64,000 nucleotides of DNA from JAQBQB01 sp963846925 (GTDB lineage Bacteria; Gemmatimonadota; Gemmatimonadetes; Gemmatimonadales; Gemmatimonadaceae): assembly GCA_963846925.1 (NCBI GenBank), contig CAWJXW010000014.1:310001-374000 (forward strand), read 5' to 3'. This document shows, one piece after another, positions 1 through 10,942 of the stretch; position 1 is the stretch's first letter; every line of letters begins with the position of its first letter. The notes under the pieces are model-generated. The model saw only the letters and a list, made by a program, of their open reading frames with translations. It was not told where the DNA came from and did not search any database. Position numbers and translations under genes: made by a program.

Positions 1-653
1 GAACGATCCGAGCACGAACATGAGGAAGTCGCGGTTGCGCGAGCAGCTGCAGCGCGTCGAGCCCGAGCGCGTCGCGCACGCTGAACGGCGCGCCGGCGCC
101 CTTGGGCGGCGTGTGCGGCAAGCGCGAGCGAGTAGAGCCCCAGCACGATCGGACGCGCCCGCGGCGATTCGCATCGGCAGTCGCGAGCGCGTCGGCGTGC
201 AGCACCTTGCCGACGAGGATGCCCGGCGACGATCCAGCCGATCGTCCCGAGCACGCGAATGATCGGGAAGTCGCGCGCCGGATCCGTCACGTGGTGGAAC
301 GAGATCGAGTTCGTGAGCGACAGCGTCGGCATGTAGCACAGCGCGTAGAGCATCAGCAGCGGATAGAACGTCGCGAACGTCGTCTGCATCGACACGAACC
401 ACATCAACACGCCGCCCACGAGGTGCAGCATCGCGAGCAGCTTCTCGCTCGAGAAGAAGCGGTCGGCGACGATGCCCATGAAGAACGGCGACACGATCGC
501 CGCGATCGCCGTCGCGCCGTACGCCGCGCCGATCTGCGGATCGGTGAAGTGCAGCGTCTGCCCGAGATACGTGCCCATCGTCACGAACCAGACGCCCCAG
601 ACGAAGTACTGCAGGAACATCATCGCCGACAGCTTCGCGCGCGCGCCGTTCAT
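1..653 (-). CDS. MFS transporter, nucleoside:H+ symporter-like (partial, frameshifted)
   Basis: Membrane permease that probably imports a sugar or nucleoside-like product. Read from the ATG at 653, the first ~140 residues are in one frame and begin MNGARAKLSAMMFLQYFVWG, typical of the NupG/XapB-like MFS branch. Hydrophobic helices and the loop GIVADRFFSSEKLL between helices 2 and 3 fit MFS. The frame breaks near 220 (an extra C in the plus-strand CCC), near 150 and near 45, yet the family-like sequence resumes in another frame each time, so single-base indels explain it better than decay. The C-terminal half lies outside the window. Its ATG overlaps the stop of the upstream DUF1080 gene (ATGA), so it ends the same operon. 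The substrate cannot be read from the sequence. Confidence 0.8.
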   Translation of the reverse strand, partial: MNGARAKLSAMMFLQYFVWGVWFVTMGTYLGQTLHFTDPQIGAAYGATAIAAIVSPFFMGIVADRFFSSEKLLAMLHLVGGVLMWFVSMQTTFATFYPLLMLYALCYMPTLSLTNSISFHHVTDPARDFPIIRVLGTIGWIVAGHPRRQGAARRRARDCRCESPRARPIVLGLYSLALAAHAAQGRRRAVQRARRARARRAAAARATATSSCSCSDR

Positions 654-1371
654 GGCAGCTCCCGAATGCGGATGTTGCGGAGCGACGAGCGTTCCGTTGT
701 GGTCACCCTGGATGCGCGATGTGGCCGCGCTTCGCCAGCCCGTAGTTCGGCCAGTCCTTGAACTTGCTCGCCGCGACCTTGGCCTTCCAATCGGGGCTCC
801 ACAGCTCGTACTCGACGAGCTTGCTGTCCGTTGAGCCAGTGCTCGACGTGCGCGCCCCTCGACGACGATGCGCGTCGTGTTCCACTCGCCGACCGGCTTG
901 ACGATGGCCGTCGCGGCGGCGCGTACAGCCCGTACGCCGGCGCCGGCGCGACGTCAGCGGCGTCTTTGTCGTCCGACGCTTCGACGTCGTCGAGCAGCTG
1001 ATACTCCGGGCCGCTCCAGTAGATGTGGTCGTACTCCTCGGTGCCGCGGTAGAAGATCCCGCTGTTGCCCGCCTCGCCGATCTTCCACTCGAGCTCGAGC
1101 TCGAAGTTCGCGAACTGGTCCTTCGTCACGATGTCGCCCGTGCCGCGCGACTTCGTGATCACGTTGTCCGGAGATCGTCCATCCCGCCGGCACGGACTCG
1201 CTTTCGTAACCGCGCCATGCCGTCAGGTCGAGAACGCGAAACCCACTGGCCGCGGCTTGCGTCACCGTCGCGACGTGATCCTGCGTCGACAGCGCCGCGA
1301 TGGATGCACCCGCTGCGAGAACACCAGGGCCAGCGCGCTCGCGCTGCCCAGAAACGTCTTCGCTCGCATCA

Positions 1372-1372
<1 letters not shown>
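650..1372 (-). CDS. DUF1080 / 3-keto-disaccharide hydrolase-like protein (frameshifted)
   Basis: Exported protein of the DUF1080 (laminin-G/concanavalin fold) family; characterised members hydrolyse 3-keto-glycosides. The ATG at 1372 gives the signal peptide MMRAKTFLGSASALALVF. The body contains DFANFELELEW-like text, the family hallmark GNSGIFYRGTEEYDHIYWSG, and EYQLLDD. The C-terminal third has the usual VVEGAHVEHWLNGQ, YELWSPDWKA, FKDWPNYGLAKRGHIA and LRNIRIRELP. These blocks sit in different frames, with breaks near 1315, 1170, 920, 835 and 720, so several indels are present. The start overlaps the stop of the upstream Gfo/Idh/MocA gene by one base (TGATG), and the stop overlaps the MFS start. 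Family assignment is firm; the substrate is inferred. Confidence 0.85.
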
Positions 1373-2976
<1,604 letters not shown>

Positions 2977-3108
2977 TCTTCGTCCCGCGCAGTGGGTTTG
3001 GTGTCCGGTGTCGAACGGCCTCCGCGTGATGTATTAGTGCATTGCGCGGATGCAGATGGTAAGAAACCTCTTGGGGGCGCCCCGCAGCAAGACCGCCCGA
3101 GGAGACGC

Positions 3109-4506
3109 ATGGCTTTTGTCCGGGGTCGGTTTCCGCGAACGTCGATCGCCGCCGTAGCGGTCTGGGCCCTCGCGTGCGGCAGCGACGCACCGGAACCCGT
3201 CATGCACACGGCGTCGCCGGTCGCCTCGGTGATGGTTTCCCCGTCGTTCGTGCCGCTGAACGTCGGCGGCACGCAACAACTGACCGCGACGCCGCTGGAC
3301 GCGTCCGGGACGCCGGTCCCTGGCCGTTCCGTGTCGTGGACGACGGCAAACGGCGTCGTCGCGACGGTCAGCGCGAATGGCTTCGTCACTGGCATCGCCG
3401 GCGGCACGACGACCATCACCGCGACGAGCGACGGAAAATCGGGGACCGCGCTGGTCACGGTCGCGGCCCCGCCCCCGGCGACCGTCGCGCAGGTGGTCGT
3501 CACGCCGGCCTCACCGAGCGTCTTCGTAGGAAGGAGTCAGCAGCTCACCGCGACGACGCTCGACGCCGGCGGCGCGACGCTAAGCGGTCGCACCATCGCA
3601 TGGTCGAGCTCGGACGTCACCATCGGGACCGTCAGCGCGAGCGGCGCCGCTCGTGGGATCGCGGCCGGAACGGTCACCATCACGGCAACCAGCGAGGGGA
3701 AGTCCGGCAGCGTCTCACTCACGTCAGCGAACCCGCCTGCGGGACTGATCCTCACGGGCATCTACGACGCGGCGTCGTTCGTGAATCTGTGTCCCACCAG
3801 CGACCCGGCCTATGCCACCATCCGCCAGGATTTCGAGCTACGCAGCGACGGGCCGATCGATTCGGTCGCCGTCACGTGCGCGGACCCCTACAACACGGTG
3901 CCCAACGCGCAATTGACGGATGAGCTGCTCGTCGAGCAGGCGTTCAGAATGGCGTACTACATGAGCCAAGGAACCGCGGGCAAGCTACCCTGGACGTCAT
4001 TGAGCCTGTACGACTGGATGAAATCACAAATCGCGGGGATCGAGTTCAGCACGGCTCCGGGGGGCGGGTCTTTATGCTGCGCCGTCTTCTTCGGCAAGAA
4101 GTACGTCGTCCTCCCGCGGATGACCGCGGCGTCACTGAACGGCTATCGAAATTGGAACGCCGTCGCCGGCTGGCTGGCGCTCTTGGCCCACGAGACGCGT
4201 CACGCCGCGGGCTATCCGCACGTGAACGGATGTCCGGCGTTCCCGTTGGCGACCGACCCATTCGGCTGCGATCCGACCTACGACATCAACAACCTCGGCG
4301 CGTACGGCATCCAGTACTGGCTCTACTCGAATTGGACAAGTGGCGCGCTCAACGTCGGCATCGCGTGCGCGTCGGCGACCGATGCTAAGGCCATAGCGCA
4401 GAATTCAGCCAGCGGCGCGAACGCGTATCCGTCGCGGTTCGTTCAGAATCCGCCGCCGACCGTGACCGCGACCACGCCCTTCGGTGGGGTTTGCTACCCG
4501 CCATAG
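3109..4506 (+). CDS. Ig-like (Big_2) repeat protein with C-terminal metzincin-type HExxHxxGxxH motif
   Basis: Predicted exported protein of 465 residues. The ATG at 3109 follows AGGAG at 3100-3104. The N-terminus MAFVRGRFPRTSIAAVAVWALAC looks like a signal peptide, possibly a lipoprotein, although the lipobox (ALAC) is imperfect. Two bacterial Ig-like group 2 repeats follow, at about residues 40-118 and 120-200, each with VxVxPxxxxLxVG...QQLTAT and ATSxGKSG. The C-terminal ~250 residues match no family I recognise but contain HETRHAAGYPH (residues 361-371), an exact metzincin zinc-binding signature, and many cysteines. It may be a cell-surface metallopeptidase. It lies alone on the plus strand inside the minus-strand catabolic operon. 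The reading frame is intact although its neighbours are broken. Confidence 0.85.
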   Translation: MAFVRGRFPRTSIAAVAVWALACGSDAPEPVMHTASPVASVMVSPSFVPLNVGGTQQLTATPLDASGTPVPGRSVSWTTANGVVATVSANGFVTGIAGGTTTITATSDGKSGTALVTVAAPPPATVAQVVVTPASPSVFVGRSQQLTATTLDAGGATLSGRTIAWSSSDVTIGTVSASGAARGIAAGTVTITATSEGKSGSVSLTSANPPAGLILTGIYDAASFVNLCPTSDPAYATIRQDFELRSDGPIDSVAVTCADPYNTVPNAQLTDELLVEQAFRMAYYMSQGTAGKLPWTSLSLYDWMKSQIAGIEFSTAPGGGSLCCAVFFGKKYVVLPRMTAASLNGYRNWNAVAGWLALLAHETRHAAGYPHVNGCPAFPLATDPFGCDPTYDINNLGAYGIQYWLYSNWTSGALNVGIACASATDAKAIAQNSASGANAYPSRFVQNPPPTVTATTPFGGVCYPP

Positions 4507-4513
4507 CTCGCGT

Positions 4514-5788
4514 TTACGGCCGCCAGGTCCCCTGCGCGACCGCCGGGACGAACTTGTCCAGCCCGCGCGGCGGAAACTCGAGCGTCTTCCCCTCCTCCGC
4601 GCTCTGATACGCCGTCATGAGGATCTTCACAACCTCGAGGCCGTCGTCGAACGTGAGCTTCGGCTTCTCCTTGCCGAGGAAGACGCGCACGAAGTGGCGA
4701 TCCTCGGCCTCGTAGCCGTACGCCGCCGCCTCGTTGGCGACGACCGGCATCAGCCCGATCTCGGCGTTCTGCTTCTCGACGAGATCTTCGCCCGCCTTGC
4801 CCCGCACGGCGCGCGAGAAGAAGAGCTTGAGCCCGCTGTCGAGCGTATTCCACGACATCGAGTACTCGGGGCCGAGCAACTCGGCCGACAGTCGCAGTCC
4901 GGCGCCGACGAAGCTCCACGACGTCGACGCCTCGCCGATCACGGTGTGGCCGTCGTCCGTCTCGAACTCGATCGTCGTGCTCGCGAAATCCTCGGACGGG
5001 ATCGCTTCGCGTAGTCGACGTCCTTGCCCATCGTCTTCGCGAGCTGCTTCACGTACTCGGGCCGCGTCCACTTGAGGCTCGCGATGTGCGCCGTGATGCG
5101 CGCCGGCCGCACCGTCGAGAGCGGCGCGCCGGGCTTCGTGAGCAGATGCCGGACGACGAGCGCCGAGTGGCACATCATGTCGTTGAGCACGCCGCCGCCC
5201 TGCAGCTCGCCGCGCCAGAACCACGGCATGTGCGGCCCGCTGTGCTCCTCGGCCGCGCGCGCGAGATACGGACGTCCCGTCGTCGCCGCGCCGCGCGCCC
5301 AGAGCAGCTCGCGCCCCGTTTCGACCTGCGGCGCGAAGACCTGGTTCTCGAGATAGCCGTGCGCGAATCCCGGCGCGCTTCACGAGCTCGCGCGACTCGC
5401 TTCGCTTCGGCGACGTTTCGCGCCAGCGGCTTCTCGCAGGCGATGCCGGCGAGCGTGCCCTTCCCGCTCTCGATCGCGTGCGACGATCTCCTCGACGTTC
5501 TCGATGCGCGCGTGATTCGGCCCGGTGAGCCAGATCGCGTCGATCGCCGGATCGGCGACCATGTCGGTGATCGACGCGTACGGCTTTCGCGTCGCCGACG
5601 TCGAGCGTCGCGCGCGAGCTCGCGCGGCCGACGCGGCGTTCTTCTTGTTCGGGCTCCAGACGCCGAGGACGTCGGCGTCGCGCACGCGCGCGAAACGCCT
5701 GCATGTGGAAGCGCGCGTTGAATCCGCTGCCGATGAACCCGACGCCAAGCCGCTTGCTCGGCTTCGCGTCTGTCTTCTTGCCGCTCAT
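4514..5788 (-). CDS. Gfo/Idh/MocA family oxidoreductase, cytoplasmic type (frameshifted)
   Basis: Second sugar oxidoreductase of the locus. The ATG at 5788 gives MSGKKTDAKPSKRLGVGFIG with the Rossmann motif GFIGSGFNARFHM and no signal peptide, so it is probably cytoplasmic. Further marks are WLTGPNHARIENVEEI, the catalytic-lysine motif ACEKPLARN, and GGGVLNDMMCHSALVVRHLL in the C-terminal domain. From about 5000 to the stop at 4514 the frame is open and clean; before that it breaks near 5680, 5600, 5480, 5390 and 5010. The frame upstream of the start is open into the gluconate-dehydrogenase-3 gene with no stop in between, so the two look fused as sequenced; an indel is the simpler reading. 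Confidence 0.85.
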   Translation of the reverse strand: MSGKKTDAKPSKRLGVGFIGSGFNARFHMQAFRARARRRRPRRLEPEQEERRVGRASSRATLDVGDAKAVRVDHRHGRRSGDRRDLAHRAESRAHRERRGDRRTRSRAGRARSPASPARSRWRETSPKRSESRELVKRAGIRARLSREPGLRAAGRNGARAALGARRGDDGTSVSRARGRGAQRAAHAVVLARRAAGRRRAQRHDVPLGARRPASAHEARRAALDGAAGAHHGAHREPQVDAARVREAAREDDGQGRRLREAIPSEDFASTTIEFETDDGHTVIGEASTSWSFVGAGLRLSAELLGPEYSMSWNTLDSGLKLFFSRAVRGKAGEDLVEKQNAEIGLMPVVANEAAAYGYEAEDRHFVRVFLGKEKPKLTFDDGLEVVKILMTAYQSAEEGKTLEFPPRGLDKFVPAVAQGTWRP

Positions 5789-6477
5789 CGCTCTTGGGGG
5801 CTGACGCGAGTCTGTCATCACGTCGTAGCTCACGCCGAGCTTGTCGAGCGCGGCGGGCGGACAGCCGTCGTAGCCGGGATTGAAGACGTTGCCGATGTAC
5901 TGGAGGTCCTTCCACCCCATCGCGCTCGAGAAGAAGCCCGACGCGGTCATGTCGCGAAAGCGATTGAAGAACGTCGACGCCGTAGCTCATCTCCGGCTTG
6001 CGCCTTCTGCGGATACGCGATGTCGTCGAGCACCTGCCGCCGCTGCGCGTCGCGTCGCGTCGACGAACGTCTTCTGAAATCGCTTGCGACACTCGGTGTC
6101 GAGCCACGCGAGCCCGCCGTGCATCGCGACCTGCGTCGCTGGGTTCGCGTCCTTTTCGGCGAGCAGAAAGTCCATGTACTCGGGGACCTTCGCGTCCGTG
6201 GCGCTGCCGGAGCGATCGTCGCGCGGGATGATGTAGTCGACGAGCACGCGCACCGTCTTCCACTCGTGCGCGTTGAAGAACTGCGGCGCGGCCTGTGCGG
6301 CGGCTTGCGACGTCGCCGTGCGCACCGACTTGCTGCGAGCGCGGTCGCCGGGCTCCGAGCGCCGCGGCAACCGGCACGGCGCCGAGCACCTGCGAGCACG
6401 CGCCGGCGGGAGATCGTCGCGTCGGATCGACGTCGTGCCCTCGCCTTCGCGTCCCGGTCGTCGCGCGTCGTGCTCAT
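5785..6477 (-). CDS. Gluconate 2-dehydrogenase subunit 3 family protein with Tat signal (frameshifted)
   Basis: Small subunit partner of the GMC flavoprotein encoded just upstream; in known glucoside 3-dehydrogenase and gluconate dehydrogenase complexes this subunit carries the Tat signal and escorts the flavoprotein across the membrane. The ATG at 6477 overlaps the GMC stop (ATGA). After a basic stretch comes ISRRRVLA, and across an indel VLGAVPVAAALGA, a good Tat signal. The mature part reads FNAHEWKTVRVLVDYIIPRD, DAKVPEYMDFLLAEKD and GGLAWLDTECRKRFQKTF, then SYGVDVFNRF-like text, FFSSAMGWKDLQYIGN and PPAALDKLGVSYDV, all family-typical. Frames change near 6400, 6330, 6060 and 5990. No in-frame stop precedes the next gene; the end given assumes an ATGA overlap. 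Confidence 0.85.
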
Positions 6478-8167
6478 AGCGCCCCCGCCTTCCGCTGCTC
6501 GCGCGATGTAGTCGCTCGTGCGCCACGAGAGCGCGAGGATCGTCCACGTCGGATTCTTGTCGGCCTGCGAGACGAACGGGCTGCCGTCGGCGACGAACAG
6601 ATTCTTCACGTCGTGCGCCTGGCAGTTCGCGTTGACGACCGACGTCTTCGGATCGTTGCCCATGCGCGCGCCGCCCAGCTCGTGGATGATCGTGCCGCCC
6701 GCGGCGAGACCGTAGCCCTGCTCGCGCGTCGGCATCGGCGACGTACGGCGTGCCGCCCATCGCGACGATGAGCGAGCGGAAGGTCTCCTGCATGTGCTTC
6801 GCCTGATTGTACTCGTAGTCGGTGAACTTCCAGTGGAAGCGCAGCACCGGAATGCCGAACTCGATCGACGACGTTCGGATCGAGCTCGCAGTACGAGTTC
6901 TCGTTCGGGAATCATCTCGCCGCGGCCGTCGAACCCGATCGACGCGCCGTAGTACTTGCGATAGTCGGCCTTGAGCTGCTTGCCGTACCCGCCGCCGTTG
7001 CGGCGCTGAATGCCGCCGCCGAATCCGGACGCCGGCTGCCCGGCGCCGCCGTACACCTCGATGTGATAGCCGCGCGGGAAATCGAGCTTCTTGTTGTCGA
7101 GCCACCACGGCATGTACACGTGCATGCCGCCGACGCCGTCGTGGTTGTGCGGAATGTGGTCCTCCATCGCCGGAATGTGTCCGGAGACGCCCGCGCCGGT
7201 CGTGTCGGTGAGATACTTGCCGACGATGCCGCTCGAGTTGGCGAGCCCGTTCGGGAACGCGGTCGACTTGGAGTTCAGCAGCAGCCGCGCGCGTCTCCAT
7301 CGCGCTCGCCGCGAGCACGACGACCTTCGCGCGCACGTGCTCGTCGGCGCCGGTGTTCTTGTCGATGTACGACACGCCGTTCGCGAGACCGTCCGGGCCG
7401 ACCGTCACTTCGCGCGCCATCGCGTTCGTGATGCAGCGTCAGCTTCCCGGTCGCCAGCGCCGGCGCGATCGAGCACGTCGCGGCTCGAGAAGTTCGCCTT
7501 CACCTGGCAGCCGCGATTGCACTGGCCGCAGTAGTGGCACGCCTGCCGGCCGGGCAGCGGCTTCGTGATGATCGACAGCCGCGCCGGAATGCACGTGATG
7601 TTCAGCTTGTCCGACGCCTTCTTCACCAGCAGCTCGTAGCAGCGCGGCTTCGGCGGCGGCATGAAGATGCCGTCCGGGCGCATTGCGCAGCCCTTCGTTC
7701 GATCCGTACAGCCCGATGAACCGATCGATGTTGTCGTAGTACGGCTTGACGTCGTCGTAGCTGATCGGCCAGTCGTCGCCCGAGACCGTCGAGCGTCTTG
7801 CCGCGGAAGTCGTCGGGCCCGAAGCGGAGCGAGATGCGGCCCCAGTGGTTCGTGCGGCCGCCGAGCATGCGCGCGCGCCACCAGCTGAACTGCGTGCCCG
7901 GCGCGCGCGTGTACGGCTCGCCGTCGATCTCCCAGCCGCCGTCGCACGCGTCGAACTCGCCGAACGGCCGGCCGTGGATCGACGCGCCGCGATGCGGCGT
8001 CGCGTAGCTCGGCACCATCATCTTCGAGTCTTTCGACGCGAACCAGCTCGGGCCCGCCTCGAGCATGCACGACGCGCGCGCCGGCTTTCGTCAGCGACGT
8101 AGGCGGCCATGCCGCCGCCGGCGCCGGAGCCGATGATGCAGACGTCGTAAATGGGTCGTTGTCGCAT
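6474..8167 (-). CDS. GMC family oxidoreductase, glucoside 3-dehydrogenase-like large subunit (frameshifted)
   Basis: FAD-dependent sugar or alcohol dehydrogenase of about 560 residues. The ATG at 8167 gives MRQRPIYDVCIIGSGAGGGM, the FAD-binding GxGxxG. Other GMC marks are LEAGPSWF, QFSWWRARMLGGRTNHWG, and the cysteine cluster CHYCGQCNRGC, seen in the clade that pairs with subunit-3 proteins. The C-terminus has NPTWTILALSWRTSDYIA, with the expected NPT(L/W)T. There is no signal peptide, consistent with hitchhiker export by the small subunit. The frame breaks near 8085, 7790, 7690, 7475, 7430, 7290, 6900, 6870, 6740 and 6495. The start lies one base after the DUF885 stop. Glucoside C3 oxidation is inferred from the family and neighbours. 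Confidence 0.9.
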
Positions 8168-8168
8168 A

Positions 8169-9957
8169 CTATGGGGTGTCTTGTCTCGTCGCCTGTTTGA
8201 GGGCCGTGGGATCGTTGAACATCAGCCACTCGACTACCGACTGCGGCAGGCTGCCGTAGCTGATGACTTGGTCGTGGAACGCGCCGAGCCGAAAGTCATT
8301 CGGATGTGCGTCGCGATACCGGCCGAGGAGCCGCATGAAGCCGAGCTTCCCGACGATATAGGTCATCTTCTGCGTCGGCTGTGACGCGGCGCCCGCCGCT
8401 TCGCCCTCAGCGGCCTCGCGATCGAGACCGCCATCGTTCATGAAATACTGAACCGCCTGATCGAAGGTCCATTTTCCCGTGTGAAGGTTCGCGTCGACCC
8501 CGACGCGCGCCGCGCGATAGCGGGAAAGACGCAAGACCTGGCCATGACCGCCGGTGTTCTGAGCGATCAAGCCCTCGTGCAGCACGACCTCTTCGAGATA
8601 GAGCGCCCACCCTTCCGTGAAGACGCCGTCGCCCTGCTGGCGCCTGATTTCGTCCGAGAGATGGTTGGCGATGCTGAGCTGCACGAAGTGGCCGGGAAAT
8701 CCCTCGTGAACGATGAGCGGACGCGGATCCTCGATTCCGGCTCTGATGTAGAAGTTGTTGCTCTTCGGGTCGTACGTCGGAATGAAGTAGAAGCCGGACG
8801 GATCCTTGTCGTACAACCCGGGCGGGTTCATGAAGCCGCCGGGGCTCGTCGGCTTGAACGCCTCGGGTAGCTGCCGGATGTAGAACCGCCCCAAGTAAGA
8901 CGGCAGCGTCACCAGCTTCGTAGCCGTTATGAAGTCGATGACTTCCTTCTCGCGCGCCTGATACGTCTTGAGAAAATCCGCCTGATCCTTCGGGATGCGC
9001 GGCGCTCGCGCGGGATCGGGGTTCGCGAGCCGCGGATCGGGCAGCATCGCCTCCAGCGAGCGGTATCTGGCGAGCTCCGTCTGGCCGATCGTGTTGAGCT
9101 GGTCGGCGCTCATCGGCAGCAGATAGATGTGATGGAGCATGTACTCGTAGTTCGCCGTCCCCATCGCTCGCCACGGCGGCATCGATTTCTCGCGCGCGGC
9201 GAGCCAGTCGGCGTACGAGTGCAGCGCGGCCACCGCCGAGTCGCGGGCCGAGACCAGCGCCGCGCGCTCGGCGGGCGAGAGATCCTTGGCGAGCGTCATC
9301 AGGCTCACCGTGTACAGCTCGTCGCCGCCGCGGGCGGCGTCGATCGCGAGCTTGGCGTAGAGCGACACCGGTTTGGTGAGATTCGCTTCACCCTGGCGAA
9401 GCATCGCCGGCGTCGCGCGCAGGCGCGCCGTGGCCGCGAGCGCTCGCTGGCGCGCCGGGGCGTAGTCTTTCGTCAGAAGCGAGAAGATGCCGTTCGAGAT
9501 CTCATTGACGTACGTCTGCGGATCGACGTGCTCGGCGTCCTGCACGCGGTTGAAGAATTCCGCCGCCTCGAGCTGCGACCGGAACAGCACCCAATCGACT
9601 TGGTCGTCGCGGCTCCACTTCGTCGTGTCGATCGCGCGAATCTGGGCGAGCAGGCGACGCACGTACGCGCGCCGCGCTTCGATGGCGTCCGGGCCGGTAG
9701 TCCGTGAGACGATCGTCCCACGTGTGCAGCCCCTGGCTGCTCGACCCGACGGGATAGCTCACCTTGACGGAGTCGTAGTACGCCGCGGCGATTCGTCGCA
9801 GATCCGACGGCGCGGCGACAAGGTGGCGAGCGCTCGGCGGAATTCGCGCGGCGATCAGCGGCAGCACGCCCAGCGGCGCGATGAACAACACCGCCAGCTG
9901 CGTCACAGCGAGGGCGCGCGTCGTCGGACTCAAGACCGGACGTTTGCGGTCGAACAC
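8169..9957 (-). CDS. DUF885 family protein, putative zinc metallopeptidase (one frameshift)
   Basis: Exported protein of about 595 residues. The GTG start at 9957 overlaps the TAG of the upstream isomerase gene by one base (TAGTG). The N-terminus MFDRKRPVLSPTTRALAVTQ runs into a hydrophobic segment that could be a signal anchor. An extra base in the run near 9692-9697 shifts the frame; downstream the gene is open to 8169. The DUF885 hallmark HEGFPGHFVQL (an HExxxxH-type metal site) and the later EGWALYLEE are both present. Members are thought to be metallopeptidases, but few have been characterised. Its place inside a sugar operon is unusual, and its role there is unknown. Confidence 0.88.
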
Positions 9958-10832
9958 TAGAATTCGAGGTTCGAGAGATATTTGTAGCTGGCTTCGGCGC
10001 TGGCCATCGGATCGGGTGGGTTGTCGTGCTCGACGAAGTAGTGCTCGACCCCCTTGCCCCGCGCGAAGATCGTCTTGAAGTCGATGACGCCCGCGCCGAC
10101 GTCCGCCATCTTGTGATCCGGCGGTCCCATCGAGTCCTTGGCGTGGAACATGGAAAAGCGCCCCGGATACGCGGCCAGGAGTTGCAATGGATCCGCGCCG
10201 CCGTTCACCGCCCAGTAGATGTCCATCTCGTACGACACGAGCGCCGGATCCGTCTCCTTCATCAGGATGTCGATCGGCAGCACGTCGCCGGTCTTACGCA
10301 CGATGTCGTTGTGGTTGTGAAACGCGAAACGGAACCCGGCGGCCTTGCACGCCGCGCCCGCCTTGTTGAATCGCGCCGCCACTTGCTTCCAATCGTCCGC
10401 TGTTGCCTTCGGTCCGCGCGGCAACGACGCGACGGTGATGAACTCGTGGCCGATCACCTTGGCGTCCGCGAACGTCTGCGCCCCGCTGGTCTCGATGGCC
10501 TCGATGCCGACGTGCGCCGAAGGCGCGGTGAGACCGTTCGCCTTCAACATGTCGCGGATCTCGGTCGCCGCGTGGTTGTAGTACCCCGCGAACTCGACCT
10601 CCTTGTAGCCGATCTTCGCCAGCGCGGCGAGCGTCCCCGCCATGTCCGCGGCGATCTTGCCGCGGACGGTGTACAACTCCATTCCGATGCGGGCGAGTTT
10701 GTTGGGCGTCGCGGGTGAGTCGGGGACTTCCGCGAGCCCTTCCATCCCCCCGCCCATGGCCAACGCGCGCCGAGCCGACACACCGAGCGCCGCGACGCCG
10801 AGCGTCGCGAGAAAGCTTCGTCGATTCTCCAT
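9957..10832 (-). CDS. Sugar phosphate isomerase/epimerase family (xylose isomerase-like TIM barrel) with Tat signal
   Basis: TIM-barrel enzyme (AP endonuclease 2/xylose isomerase superfamily), first gene of the catabolic operon. The ATG at 10832 follows AAGAGG at 10835-10840. The N-terminus MENRRSFLATLGVAALGVSA is a twin-arginine signal (RRSFL), so the enzyme is probably periplasmic. The barrel has LARIGMELYTVRGKI, GYKEVEFAGYYNH, FAFHNHNDIV and YEMDIYWAVNGGADPLQLL, with the metal-binding H, E and D positions usual for the family. Related proteins in 3-keto-glycoside loci act as lyases or epimerases on oxidised sugars; that role here is inferred. The frame is intact (291 residues). The region 10833-10942 is shared with the divergent GH20 gene and should hold both promoters. 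Confidence 0.9.
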   Translation of the reverse strand: MENRRSFLATLGVAALGVSARRALAMGGGMEGLAEVPDSPATPNKLARIGMELYTVRGKIAADMAGTLAALAKIGYKEVEFAGYYNHAATEIRDMLKANGLTAPSAHVGIEAIETSGAQTFADAKVIGHEFITVASLPRGPKATADDWKQVAARFNKAGAACKAAGFRFAFHNHNDIVRKTGDVLPIDILMKETDPALVSYEMDIYWAVNGGADPLQLLAAYPGRFSMFHAKDSMGPPDHKMADVGAGVIDFKTIFARGKGVEHYFVEHDNPPDPMASAEASYKYLSNLEF

Positions 10833-10942
10833 GTCCTCTTCGGGAGCAGAGTCGTGACGTCGCAAAACATGGCCAGACGCTCAGGGCGCGGCAATGGTGT
10901 CACCCGCTTCGCGCGCACCCGTGGCGAGCTATCTTGACGCGC

